A DNA stretch of 64,000 nucleotides from an uncultured Verrucomicrobiales bacterium. Lineage in GTDB: Bacteria; Verrucomicrobiota; Verrucomicrobiia; Verrucomicrobiales; Akkermansiaceae. Shown in pieces: positions 51,051-61,700 of the stretch. The notes beneath the pieces are model-generated. The model was not told the origin of the DNA. It saw only the letters and a list, made by a program, of their open reading frames with translations, and did no database searches. The position numbers and the translations under genes were made by a program. Location: contig CALCHQ010000003.1 in NCBI GenBank assembly GCA_937901085.1, forward strand, positions 1 to 64,000, given 5' to 3'. Positions within the stretch are counted from its first letter, which is position 1; each line of letters opens with the position of its first letter.

Positions 51051-51527
51051 TCAGGGAATAATGGTCAGGCGTTCTGTCTCCGGCTCCTCTGCATACAGAA
51101 GACCATTGTTCTTGTACGTTTTCAGGCGGAAGTGCGTCGCCGTCGAAATCACGCCCTGCATGCTGGCCAGGTTCTCGCTCACAAAACGGGCCACTTCCAG
51201 CAGCGTCGGGGCCTCCACCATCACCAGCAAATCATAACCGCCGGAAATCAGGTAGCAGCTGCGAACCTCCTTGAACCGGGCAATGCGCGAGGCCAGGCGG
51301 TCAAAGCCACCGCCGCGCTCCGGCGTGCAACGCACCTCGATAAAGGCAGACACACCCTCCTCATCGTCATTCACAATCGCCTGGTAGCCCACAATACGCC
51401 CGGCTTTCTCCAGCGCAGCGCGCTTGGCTGCCACCGTTGCAACATCCACACCAAGGCGGTCTGCAATCTGCTGGTCGCTCAATCGCGCATCCGCCTCCAA
51501 CAACTTAAGAAGGGCATCCTGTGTCAT
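51051..51527 (-). CDS. Lrp/AsnC-family transcriptional regulator
   Basis: The 158-residue protein has an N-terminal helix-turn-helix (LEADARLSDQQIADRLGVDV then AAKRAALEKAGRIVGYQAIV) and a C-terminal RAM ligand domain (FIEVRCTPERGGGFDRLAS, SCYLISGGYDLLVMVEAPTL). Such regulators sense amino acids and often control themselves and an adjacent gene. The start MTQDALLKLLEAD at 51527 is supported by a promoter directly upstream and an overlapping palindrome. The aminotransferase follows after 2 bases and is probably its target. Confidence 0.9.
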   Translation of the reverse strand: MTQDALLKLLEADARLSDQQIADRLGVDVATVAAKRAALEKAGRIVGYQAIVNDDEEGVSAFIEVRCTPERGGGFDRLASRIARFKEVRSCYLISGGYDLLVMVEAPTLLEVARFVSENLASMQGVISTATHFRLKTYKNNGLLYAEEPETERLTIIP

Positions 51528-51538
51528 AGCTTGACACA
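51520..51538 (-). promoter_or_regulatory. Candidate operator overlapping the Lrp-type start codon
   Basis: TGTGTCA (51520-51526) and TGACACA (51532-51538) form a perfect 7-base inverted repeat with a 5-base centre. It covers the transcription start and ATG of the regulator gene, an ideal place for autorepression. It touches the -10 box. Confidence 0.55.
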
Positions 51539-51565
51539 TCATACCATTCCCCCCGGCCAAGTCAA
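51538..51565 (-). promoter_or_regulatory. Promoter of the Lrp-type regulator/aminotransferase operon
   Basis: On the minus strand TTGACT (51565-51560), 16 bases and TATGAT (51543-51538), 10 bases before the ATG. The leader is predicted to be about 4 bases. Confidence 0.65.
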
Positions 51566-51624
51566 GTGAATTACGAGTTCCCACGGCCATTTCATGCCAT
51601 GGCAGCCCCCCCTCCGCCGCCGCA

Positions 51625-51662
51625 AACAAAAAAGCAGCCGTTCCCGCAGGGGAACGGCTGCC
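51625..51662 (-). terminator. Terminator of the first giant PEP-CTERM gene
   Basis: GCAGCCGTTCCC (51634-51645) pairs perfectly with 51650-51661. On the minus strand the stem is followed by TTTTTTG, giving a strong intrinsic terminator 21 bases after the stop. Confidence 0.88.
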
Positions 51663-51682
51663 TCTTATTCACAATAAGAACC

Positions 51683-54600
51683 TCACTTCCTGCGGCGGCG
51701 GGCGCACAGAGCCGCCAACGCCAGCAGCGAAAGCGTAGCCGTAGCGGGTTCGGGAATCGTCTTTGTATCATCCTTGATGCTCACTGTACCCGTCGAACTG
51801 TCATAGGTCAGCACCAGGTTCTCATACCCGGCCAGGTTCTCGAAGAACTCCGCCGCAGAAACCTGAGAACCGCTCATCAGCTCATTGTAGGCCAGCAGCT
51901 CACGCGTCTGCTCCGCAAGCGTACGCATATCGGCGAGCGTAGCCACAGGAGACACCTGCACCGAAAGCGTCGTCACACCGGTAAAGAGGGCTACCGAGCC
52001 ACCCTCGGTGAGGCCCTGCACCTCCTCCAGCAACGAGCCGCTCAAGGTCAACCCGGTCTGCAGTTTCAGCGCTCCCTCCAGGGTAATCGTACCGCCCAGA
52101 TCCAGCGTTGCGCCGGTTGCCAGCACCATGTGAGCCTTCACCGTGGCGCCCTGGGCAAATTCAGCCAGAGAATTCACCGTCAGCTCTGCATCAGACACCT
52201 TCTGGACATCCTCGTCATTTTCATCCTTGACCATGACCGTCGTCACCATTTCCATGGTGCCGTGTTCAGCAACCTTCAGTGTCGACACCGCCAGCTTGCG
52301 AGTCTCGCCGGCCACATGCAGCGTACCACCCTGCACATCCAGAGTCGCCACATCAATCCTTTCGCCTGCCAGCTTCAGACGGCCAGCCTGCACAGCAATG
52401 GCATCCAGCGCCACGTTGCCGGAAAGGCTCACCGAGCCGGTATCCTTCTTCGTCAGCTGCGCCGTACCGGCAGCAGCGGCATCGCGGGCAATATCAGATG
52501 TCACCACCGTGCTGTCAGAAACATGGCTGTAAGCCACAAGATCCGTGTTACCGTTGAGCAGAATCCGCCCCGTCGTCGGAGTCAGCCCGGCCTGGGAATT
52601 GTCACGCACCACAATCGAGCTGCCGGCATCCATATGCACATCAGCATCCTGGAGGTTGGTCACCTTGTCGCCCAGGGTCTTGTAGCTGCTGCCATTCTTC
52701 CAGAGATTGAGAGCCAGGTCACCATGCACATAGACATCGCCCAGCGTCGAGCCTTTTTCCAGCGAGACGGTATTGTCACGCCAGTTGTAATCCGTGTTGT
52801 TGTTATACTCGCGGGTATACAGGTGCAACGCAGCGCCTTCACCGGCCACATCCGTCACCTTGCTGGAGAAAGCCTCTATGCGGTCTGCCGCCGAACCCAC
52901 ATGCACCTCGGCCGCGTTATCGAGCGCCATTTCAGCCACCTTGGCATCGGCATTCAGCTTCAACGTGCCACCCCGCTGCTCCAGCGCATTCAGGCGGTTC
53001 ACCTTCAGGCTGCCTTCCGTTTCAGAAGCCCAGTCCAGCACCAGCTTACCTTCGCCGCTCACCGTGCTCTGCTCCAGCGTAGCCGTATCCTGCACCACCA
53101 GCGTGCCCTGGTCAATTCGAGCCGTTTCCTTGACCACCACCGTTCCGGCTTCCAGCGTTGTCGTACCCGTGCCCTGCTGCACCAGCTCGTTCACCGTCTG
53201 GGTATAATTCGTATTCTCATTACGCCACACACGATAATCCTTTGACGCGTTGAATACGGCCTTATCAGGGGCACCACTATTCGTCAGATGCACCTCGGTA
53301 ATAGCTGCCGAATCATCGAAAACAACCGACTTGCCTGCCACGGTAGAAGCGAAATAATCATTCGCATCCTCATATCGGCTGAGACCAAAATCCTTTGAAC
53401 CCCAGTCAGCCTTCTTCGTGCCATAGCCGGGGCTGATACCGCCGTCCCATACCAGGAAGCCCTCCTTCACCGTCATGGTCACCTGCAGGGAGCCATCTGC
53501 CGCCGTGAAGGTGGCATCATAGTATTCCAGTCCGGAGGCGGAAATCTGCCCCAGCAAGCCAGTCCAGTCACCATTTGCCAGCGTATAGGTCTCACCTGCC
53601 TTCTGAACATTCAGGTAATTGAACGTACCCTTCAAAGCACTGGTATTGGTGAAGTCAATCACAATGGAAGCCCCATTGCTCACCGAGAAACCCGATGCCA
53701 GATTCAGCGCGCCACCGGAATCCTTCGTATTAATCATTGCCTGGCCATCGAAGCTGAGAGTACCGCCATTGAGTACCAGGGCAGAATTGAAGTTGGCAGA
53801 AGCCGCGCTGCCCGAAGTTGCCAGCACACTAAGCGTCTTACCAGCATCGAGGGTGAAGCTGTCGTTCACCTTGAGATTAGCTCCCTGGGCCACGCCCACA
53901 CCGCTGAGGGCGTGGAAGCCGCTGCTGGTGATGTTGAGCGTACCGCTCATCGCCGTGGCCTTATTTACATAAATACTGGAACCCGTCAGGTTCTGCGTAC
54001 CTGCACCAGCCATCTCAATGCTGACGCTGTTTGCGGCAGTATCCGCCGCCGTACCAATGCTGCCTTTGTGGGTATAGGTACCGCTGCCGGTAATGACCAT
54101 CGTGGCGTTCGCTGTAGAGCCCGGCACGGAGGTGGGGGAAGCATCCGGCGCAGCACCCGCCAGAACATGTGAGTACTCATTGCCGTTCAGGCCTCCCAGC
54201 TTCACCCGCTCTGCATTCAGCGCCAGAGAAATGTGGGAATCATCGCCCGCAGCACCGCTGAGATTGATGGTTGCACCGCTGACCGCCTCTTCACTATCAA
54301 TCTGAAGCAAGGCCTGATAAGTGCGAGAGAACCACCAATCCGAACACGCACGATTAACATTGATTTCACCGGTGAAGCGTCCCTCGCCGCCAATCACAAG
54401 GCGCGCGGACTTGCTGTGCGTCGTTGAGGAATTCCAGTTCACCGCACCCTCGCCGGTCAGCTTATCCAGCTGCCAGATGGTATTCCAGGTATGGTCCTGA
54501 ATCACCAGTTCCTTGCCGGAAGCGACATTGACCGCATCCAGATGCTTCAGCATATTGTCCGCACCATTATCCTCAATACTGTGGAAGGTCACCTTGTCGG

Positions 54601-57600
54601 CCGCAATGTCAAGAGTACCGCCAACATGCTGAGCTGCCGTCTGATTGAAGTACAGATGGCCGCCCTCAAGCGCCAGCGTACCGCCGTCCTCGTTGTTCTC
54701 CAGAGAGTTCAGCTCCCAGGAACCCGCTCCCAGCGTGCCGGTGGCTCCGGCATCCACCGAGATAGTACCATTGATGATAACCCTGTTGTTGCCAACCGTT
54801 ACCATCTGACCACCCTGACCCAGCACCACATTACCGTGCATCGTGCGGTTGGCAGAAGAGGCATCCATGCTGAGGGTAGCGCCATTCTCCACACGGGTGA
54901 TGCCCGTGGCCGAAAGCGCATTATCCACGCGGGTAGACAAAGTTCCCTGCTTCACCGTGAACAAATCCCAGCTGTTATCCGTAGAAGCCAGCACCAATTC
55001 GCCGATGCCTGTCTTTTCTACCTTGCCCAGCTGCATGCTGCCGGTCTGCTCAACACCTGTTGAAGTCATGTTGAACACAAGTGTGCCATCGGCATTCCCC
55101 TTGAGGAGGCCGCCAGTCTGCACCACCAGGTTCGTCAGCGTCTGCGTGGTGCTGCCCACATCCAGAATACCGCCATCCTTGACGGTGACACCCGAAACAG
55201 AAGCCAGCGCATTATCCACGCCGAAGCCCAGAGTCATATCACCAGAACCGCCGTCCTTGTGTCCCTGAACGGTCACATGGCCGCTGATAGCAGTCGCCGC
55301 ACCCAGAATCAGCTTACCGCAGCTGTGGCCCTGGCCGTCCACCACCATGTCGTTGGTACCGGCGGCCGCCAGCGCGGCATTCACCGTGAGTGTACCCTCG
55401 CTGCCGCCGAAACGGTATGTACCGTTTTTGCCCACCGAAATCGTGCCGGAATAGGTCGCATCCCCCAGGCTGTGCAGCGACAGGCCGGGGCGCACAGTCA
55501 TATCAATCGCCGCATTGCCCGCCTTATCCAGCAGAATGGCACCGGCAGAGGTCTGGGAGACAAGAGCCAGCAGGCCGGCCGTGTCGGCGCTGGTCTGCAC
55601 AGCAGAGCCATAGGCCAGTTCAATGCTGGCACCACCCAGGGCGAGGGTATCATCATAAGTGAGCGTCACCCCTTCGCTGAAGGTGATGCTGCCGATGTTG
55701 TTGGCGGTGTTCGTGAGTTGCACAATGCCACCCAGCCCCTGACCATTGCCCAGCACGAGCGTGCTGTCCTTATCATTCAGCTTAGCATTCACCACGAGTT
55801 CACCGCCACCGCCGCCAAGGTTCCACTTGTTCTTCACAGAGGAGAGGGTGTTTTTCTCGCTGTCTTCATCGCGCACGCCGTACTGCACGGTCTTGCCGGC
55901 AGCAGCGCCTACAAACAAATCCTCATGGCCGCTCATGTTCATCGTGACGGCCATATCTTCGGTCAGCGCCAGCGTACCTGTGGAGGACGCATCAATAAGC
56001 CCCGGTGCATTGGCAGCGGTCAACCCGCTTTCCACCTGCAGGGTCGTGGCGGCACCGAGCTTCCACTTATTCGTCAAAGTATCGCCCAGCGCTGCCACAT
56101 CCTTTGCCACCAGAACGCCGGAAGTCAGCGTCTTGGTGCCGGTGTGTTCCGAATTATCGCCTGCAAGCGTGAAGCGGGCTTCCTTGCTGCCCAGGTCAAT
56201 TTCCAGGCTGCCCGCCCCGCTGATATTGCGGGCATATGTATTATTTGCGGTGACGCCCTGGCTGTACTGCACCTTCATGCTGCCGCCAGCCTGCAGGTTC
56301 ACATCACCCTTCAGGCCATAGAATGCAGAAATGGCAGCCGTGCTTTCCAGCTCATAACCACCTTCAATATATTCCTTTTCGTGCTGCACCCCCTCGCGCA
56401 TGATGAAGACACCCTGGTCCGCCACGGTCACATCCCCCGTGAGGCGGGCATGGCTGCCCAATTCAAACGTGGCACCACCGGCCACGGTGACGTCCATGGC
56501 GGCGTCGGCATAGTGCCAGTCCAGGTCATTGGTGTAGCGGTTGGTGCTGTCGCTGGCCATCGAGCCCATGGCATGCACCGTGTTCGTACCTTCCAGCAGC
56601 ACCTTGCCGCTGTCAACAAAGAGTCCACTCTGCTCATTCTGCAGATTCGTGAAAATGCTGTGAAGCGTCCATGTGCTGCCAGCCTGCCCCTTGTAGTGAA
56701 CCTGCAGGGCGGCATCGGCCGTATCACGGAACGAGCCGAGGAATGTGCCACCCTGGTTAAACTCCAGAGATGCAGTAGTACCAGCTTTCTCGTTCATCAG
56801 CACCGCTTCCTCCGTCAGGGCATGGATGGTGAAATCCTCACCCTCCGTCCAGTCATGCCCGGCAAAGTCGAGTCTGGCGCCGCCAAGGCCGAAGGTGAAA
56901 TCGCGGGCAATCTGCCCCGCACCACCTTCCAGCACCACCGTCGTGCCGCTGTTCGCCAGCACATTGTAAGCAGCATAGCCACCGGTGCGGTTCAGAATGG
57001 TCTTGCCGCTGCCACCCAGGTTAAGCAGCACATTGTTGTTGCCTCTGCCCTCAATGTACAGATGACCAGCACCCACCTTGCGCCATTCGTACATGTGATT
57101 GGCGTCACCGCTGAGCTGCAGATGCACATGCACCCCGGCATCCACTACATAACCGGCATGGTTGAACTGATTGTTCTCCCCGGCAGCCGATTGAATGACA
57201 TAGGTATTCCCCGTGCCGGAGAAGCGGGCATAGCCCACTCCCAGGTCCACCGTATCATTCAGCACAATGGTGGTATGTGACTGACCGGACTTGAACTGCA
57301 GGTGATTCGTCAGGAAAAGATCGCCGAAATTGAGTTTCTTGGCATCGGAAACATTGTTCCACACAGCGTTCAGAAAATCTTCACCGTAGTTGTACCAGTT
57401 GTCGGTATCCTTCAAGTCGCTGAGGTCGTTCCAGGTATTGATTCCGCTCTGAACGCCATTATAGGAAGCCACAGTGTTGCTTCCATCCGTCACCGTGCCA
57501 ATCCATTGCGTGGCGGTAATCCCCTGTGAATCAGTCGTGCTGCTGCCCTGGGTCGTCACAGCATCCAGATACAGAGTACTGGCATTGCTCTTCACCGCCA

Positions 57601-58510
57601 CCACGTCATCGTCCATCACATCCTGTGTGAACTGGCCTGCGCCGCGGGCATAGCTGTCTGTCCGCACGTTGCCGGACTGCGAAGCCGCAAAATATTCATA
57701 CTGCCCGGTCTTATCATTGTACACCCAGATAGGGCTGCCGGAGTCACCAGCACCCAGCGCATTGGGCAGCGGGCTTTCACCCAGCCCGCTATCGGTGTAA
57801 TCCACATTCCAGTGAATGGAATAGCTCTCCTGGGCAGAGCCGTTGTACCAGGCCGAATCAATGTTGTTGATGCCGCCGATGATATAGTTGTATGCGCCCA
57901 TCACCTCAGGCTGGTTCCCTTCGGCATCGCGGATGTACATGTCACCTGCGCCGGCACGGTAGGCCAGCGTACCGCTGAGACTGGTCACCTCACCCGTGTA
58001 GACGGAGGATGTCTGCACATCCGTCACCACCTTGCTCAGGCGGGTCACCTTGTAGTCCGTGTTCGGCACATTGCGGAACGTATCAGAAGAACGGTATTCA
58101 ATGGCGGAGTAACGCACCATCTGATCCTCACCGATATGGCGGCCACCAAAGGTGGCATCAATCTCGCCGTTGTGTTCCACCGTACCCAGATAGCTGTACC
58201 CCACGGCGGCGGCAGCGCCATTGTCCGTCTGGCTGGCGTAGCTGATCATCCCCTGCTCGTAGGAAATAGCCACCTGCTCTTTCTGCCCGTTCGCGTAAGT
58301 CAGCACTATGCCGCCGTCGCGCTGGCGCAGGTGGTCCAGAAGCGCATTAGCCGTTGTCGTGTAACGACCTTTATTCTGACCAAAATCCGTGTACGTCGCC
58401 TGCGACACCCCCGTATGCATCACGCCAGCCCACGCGCTGGTCGTGCCCAGGGTCACCGTTGCCACCATCATCAACGGAAGGATTTTGCGTAAGAATGCAG
58501 TAAGTTTCAT
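51683..58510 (-). CDS. Giant secreted S6-like serine protease with beta-strand repeats and PEP-CTERM tail
   Basis: The 2275-residue protein starts with a signal peptide (to about A29). The next 240 residues resemble peptidase S6 (IgA-protease type) passengers: YTDFGQNKGRYTT (40-52), GTVEHNG with likely catalytic H113, TDYKVTRLSKVVTDV with D152, and AGDSGSP with S257. Most of the rest is a long array of autotransporter-associated beta-strand repeats, rich in G, N, T and S, predicting a beta-helix stalk. The C-terminus is a PEP-CTERM signal (IPEPATATLSL, hydrophobic helix, RRRR), so it should be processed by exosortase rather than by its own beta-barrel. It is a tandem paralog of the gene at 58796. 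Likely substrates are host or mucin proteins; this is inference. Confidence 0.88.
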   Translation of the reverse strand: MKLTAFLRKILPLMMVATVTLGTTSAWAGVMHTGVSQATYTDFGQNKGRYTTTANALLDHLRQRDGGIVLTYANGQKEQVAISYEQGMISYASQTDNGAAAAVGYSYLGTVEHNGEIDATFGGRHIGEDQMVRYSAIEYRSSDTFRNVPNTDYKVTRLSKVVTDVQTSSVYTGEVTSLSGTLAYRAGAGDMYIRDAEGNQPEVMGAYNYIIGGINNIDSAWYNGSAQESYSIHWNVDYTDSGLGESPLPNALGAGDSGSPIWVYNDKTGQYEYFAASQSGNVRTDSYARGAGQFTQDVMDDDVVAVKSNASTLYLDAVTTQGSSTTDSQGITATQWIGTVTDGSNTVASYNGVQSGINTWNDLSDLKDTDNWYNYGEDFLNAVWNNVSDAKKLNFGDLFLTNHLQFKSGQSHTTIVLNDTVDLGVGYARFSGTGNTYVIQSAAGENNQFNHAGYVVDAGVHVHLQLSGDANHMYEWRKVGAGHLYIEGRGNNNVLLNLGGSGKTILNRTGGYAAYNVLANSGTTVVLEGGAGQIARDFTFGLGGARLDFAGHDWTEGEDFTIHALTEEAVLMNEKAGTTASLEFNQGGTFLGSFRDTADAALQVHYKGQAGSTWTLHSIFTNLQNEQSGLFVDSGKVLLEGTNTVHAMGSMASDSTNRYTNDLDWHYADAAMDVTVAGGATFELGSHARLTGDVTVADQGVFIMREGVQHEKEYIEGGYELESTAAISAFYGLKGDVNLQAGGSMKVQYSQGVTANNTYARNISGAGSLEIDLGSKEARFTLAGDNSEHTGTKTLTSGVLVAKDVAALGDTLTNKWKLGAATTLQVESGLTAANAPGLIDASSTGTLALTEDMAVTMNMSGHEDLFVGAAAGKTVQYGVRDEDSEKNTLSSVKNKWNLGGGGGELVVNAKLNDKDSTLVLGNGQGLGGIVQLTNTANNIGSITFSEGVTLTYDDTLALGGASIELAYGSAVQTSADTAGLLALVSQTSAGAILLDKAGNAAIDMTVRPGLSLHSLGDATYSGTISVGKNGTYRFGGSEGTLTVNAALAAAGTNDMVVDGQGHSCGKLILGAATAISGHVTVQGHKDGGSGDMTLGFGVDNALASVSGVTVKDGGILDVGSTTQTLTNLVVQTGGLLKGNADGTLVFNMTSTGVEQTGSMQLGKVEKTGIGELVLASTDNSWDLFTVKQGTLSTRVDNALSATGITRVENGATLSMDASSANRTMHGNVVLGQGGQMVTVGNNRVIINGTISVDAGATGTLGAGSWELNSLENNEDGGTLALEGGHLYFNQTAAQHVGGTLDIAADKVTFHSIEDNGADNMLKHLDAVNVASGKELVIQDHTWNTIWQLDKLTGEGAVNWNSSTTHSKSARLVIGGEGRFTGEINVNRACSDWWFSRTYQALLQIDSEEAVSGATINLSGAAGDDSHISLALNAERVKLGGLNGNEYSHVLAGAAPDASPTSVPGSTANATMVITGSGTYTHKGSIGTAADTAANSVSIEMAGAGTQNLTGSSIYVNKATAMSGTLNITSSGFHALSGVGVAQGANLKVNDSFTLDAGKTLSVLATSGSAASANFNSALVLNGGTLSFDGQAMINTKDSGGALNLASGFSVSNGASIVIDFTNTSALKGTFNYLNVQKAGETYTLANGDWTGLLGQISASGLEYYDATFTAADGSLQVTMTVKEGFLVWDGGISPGYGTKKADWGSKDFGLSRYEDANDYFASTVAGKSVVFDDSAAITEVHLTNSGAPDKAVFNASKDYRVWRNENTNYTQTVNELVQQGTGTTTLEAGTVVVKETARIDQGTLVVQDTATLEQSTVSGEGKLVLDWASETEGSLKVNRLNALEQRGGTLKLNADAKVAEMALDNAAEVHVGSAADRIEAFSSKVTDVAGEGAALHLYTREYNNNTDYNWRDNTVSLEKGSTLGDVYVHGDLALNLWKNGSSYKTLGDKVTNLQDADVHMDAGSSIVVRDNSQAGLTPTTGRILLNGNTDLVAYSHVSDSTVVTSDIARDAAAAGTAQLTKKDTGSVSLSGNVALDAIAVQAGRLKLAGERIDVATLDVQGGTLHVAGETRKLAVSTLKVAEHGTMEMVTTVMVKDENDEDVQKVSDAELTVNSLAEFAQGATVKAHMVLATGATLDLGGTITLEGALKLQTGLTLSGSLLEEVQGLTEGGSVALFTGVTTLSVQVSPVATLADMRTLAEQTRELLAYNELMSGSQVSAAEFFENLAGYENLVLTYDSSTGTVSIKDDTKTIPEPATATLSLLALAALCARRRRK

Positions 58511-58534
58511 GAGGTAAAAACAAAAAGTCGCGCA

Positions 58535-58563
58535 ACTATACGCACAAGTCCCTCATTTGTCAA
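58535..58563 (-). promoter_or_regulatory. Promoter of the first giant PEP-CTERM gene
   Basis: On the minus strand TTGACA (58563-58558), 17 bases and TATAGT (58540-58535). The leader would be about 18 bases of U-rich sequence without a Shine-Dalgarno. The 285-base AT-rich gap up to 58795 otherwise holds only the terminator of the second gene. Confidence 0.75.
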
Positions 58564-58734
58564 ACACTATTACGCAAATCCAGCTCATTTTTATCAATAT
58601 TTTTTCATTTTTTCGCGTTCCTTTTTTTTCAGCATCTGAAATTACTGGAAATAAAACGCTTATAATTACATCACGCTTATTTATAATTAACATTCTTATC
58701 TATTTTAGTCCAAAAACCATCATCTGCGGCCGCA

Positions 58735-58775
58735 GCAAGAAAAAAACGGTGCGGAGCATACCGCTCCGCACCGGA
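58735..58775 (-). terminator. Terminator of the second giant PEP-CTERM gene
   Basis: CGGTGCGGAGC (58747-58757) pairs perfectly with 58763-58773. On the minus strand the stem runs into TTTTTT. It separates the two giant genes into independent transcription units. Confidence 0.88.
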
Positions 58776-58795
58776 AAAAACTCATTTCAGCCTGC

Positions 58796-61700
58796 TCACT
58801 TGCGACGGCGGCGGGCGCACAGAGCCGCCAACGCCAGCAGCGAAAGCGTGGCCGTGGCAGGTTCGGGAATAGACTCCGAAGTCTGAGTAATCGTCACCGT
58901 GCCAGCCGTGCTATTATAGCTCAGCACCAGGCCACTGTTGCCCGCAAGGTTGCTGAAGTAATAGGCAGCTTCCACCTGCACCCCATCCATCAGCGGAGAA
59001 TAGGAAACCGAAGCCACCGTCCGCGCTGCCAGCGAGGGCATCTTGTCCTGCGTCACCGTCTGCTCCAGATTCAGCCCATTCACCCCGGTGAACAGGGTAT
59101 ACGATCCGCCCTGGACAAGCCCCTGCACCGCATCCAACACTGCGCCGTCCAGCGTCAGCCCGGCCTGCAGAGTCAGCACACCATCCAGCATAACCTCGCC
59201 GCCCATGTCCACCACCGCGCCCGACTGGAGTACCATATCGGCATTCAAGGTCGCGCCAGAGCCAAATTCCGCCAACCCGGAAACATGGAGAGCAGCGTAC
59301 TGGGCAGCCTGCTCACCCACTCCCTTATAGGCGGAAACAGCCAGACTGTCACCGACAGAAAGGGATTCCAGCTCATGCACCGCCTTGTCAAACAGCTTGA
59401 TACTACCCGAACTGGCATGCACGCCCGACAGGCTGTTCTGGCTGTTATACACTTTCAACACACCGCTGCCAGCATGTTCCACTTCCGAATGAGCCAACTG
59501 GGTACGCAGCGTTGCATCGCTCCCCGTATACCGGGCATACCCATCCGTCAGCACATAGTCCGTGCTGCCCAGGCCATAAGCACCACTGCCCGTATTCGTC
59601 AGAGTGGCCTTGTCGGCATCCCCCTTATTGGAGAACTCGATACCTTGCCACATCATGCGGGCATCTTTCTGCAGATTGACCGCAGTCTTGTTACTCAGCT
59701 GCAGCGAATCCGTACCACGGGCATCCAGCGTAGCCTTCTCTGCCACATTGATGGCAGCCTGCCCATAGCTTTGAAGCTTATTCACCGACAGCTGCAAGGT
59801 ACTGCCCGCCGCCACATCAATGGAGCCATTGTCTGCCACCGCATTATCATAATTCAGATGCACATCATCAACCGATGTAAAACTTGCCACGGCATCCTTC
59901 TCCACGGCCAGCGAGCCCTTGATATAGAATGCACCGGCCGAAGTACGATTGATGGCAGCCTCGTCCTCCAGGGACAATCGGGCACCATCGTTCACCTGCA
60001 GGCGGGCGTTACCTGTTATGCTGAGAGTCTTGCCAGATGCCACCGTCATCTCCCCGGTCACATTCAGGCCATGGGTCTTCCACTTCTCGCCGTCCGTTCC
60101 TCGCTGCATGTACAAGCTCGTGTCCCCCGCCACCTTGAACGCACCGTTCAAGGTCGTGATGGCATCGTACTCCAGCTGTAAACCGGCAGCCGTGTAATGA
60201 ACCGAGCCCGCATTGTCCGCCGCCAGGAATTCCCCGGAACCAAAGGTATAAGAAGCCCCCGCCAGCTCCAGAGTGGAACCGGCCTGAACATCCAGGCTGC
60301 CAGCAGCCAGAGATGCAACCCCATCCACCTGGAGACGAGCCGCACCCTCAGCCCGCAGCGAGCTGCCTGCTTCCAGTTCCAGGTTTCCGCGCAGGCTCAC
60401 ATTGGACTGATCGGCCAGCACCGCAGAAACACCAGTCCCCAGACGCAGGGAATGGCCAAACGAACTGCCAGCCAGTTCCACCCGGCCACCCTTTACATAA
60501 GTAGTCCCCTGATAGGCATCGGAAGCGGCCACCGTGTTCCCCACGGTGTCACTGAATGTAAGCGCCAGCGTACCTTCGCCGGAAATCTTGCTGCCGAAAC
60601 TCACCTTACCGCTCTTCACGCCCGACAATTCAAGTGTGCCGTTCTTTTCAACCACCGTATTGCCTGAGCCGAGCTTCCAGGTAGCATCCACGAGGACGGT
60701 ACCGCTGTTAATGGTCGTTCCTCCCTTGTAGCTATTTCCCTGATGACTGATGATTAATGTACCATCGCCATCCTTGACCAGGGAACCATTGCCGCTGCCG
60801 TCCGAGAAGATGCGCCCGGATACAGTCAGAGTCGCGCCATTGGACACATCATAGACCAGCTTCACACCGCTGGCAATGCGGGAATCGGCAGAAATCAGGC
60901 TTTCCCCAGCCGTAGCAGCAATCGTATTGGCCTTATCGAAATAAAGAGCAGCGGTATTATCGGAATCATCATACCAATCACCAAGACCGCAGATTTCCGC
61001 TCCATTATTCAGGCGAAGTTTCCAAGTTCCCATCGTCTGGTAGGATTCACCCAGATCCAGCGTACTTCCATTCAGCTCAATACGTTTATCATTGACAGAA
61101 GTATCCAGCTGATTTCCCAGATTGCCGGAATCACCGAAGCGCAGCACGCCCCCCTTGTTGATTGTTACATTGGAAGCAATGACCTTATTGCCCGAACCAT
61201 TCACAATGAGAGAGCCACCGTTGATAGTGATATCCCCGGTACCCAGGGCTCCCGTACGGGACACCTTGAGAACACCGGCTTCAATAATGGTACCTCCGGT
61301 ATATGTATTGGCACTCTGGATGGAATCACCACTATTCAGATAAAGAGTACCCTCACCAGTCTTGACCAGCATACCATCGCCGGTAACAGCACCGTTGGCA
61401 TAGAATGTACCCGATACAACATGCATCCCGGCATCGCCGCGAATTTCCACTCCATTTGTCACCAGTCCATCAGATGCCCGCAGCGACGTTCCATCCTCCA
61501 GCACCACATCGTTGATATTGTTACTGCCGGAAATGTCCAGACACCCTGTCAATACACGGGTTGCCCCTGTAAACCCATCGCCCAGGGCGACGGCACTACC
61601 AGTAGCAGAAAGATTCAAGGCCAGATTGCCTGAGCCAGTCACGCGGGACATATCAACCGAAGCACCAAATACCTCCGATGATTCCAGGTTAGCCCCGGAA

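Noticed and set aside
55259..57280. 673-codon ORF opposite the giant PEP-CTERM gene
   Set aside because: It is antisense to a repeat-rich coding sequence; no domain or start signal was seen.
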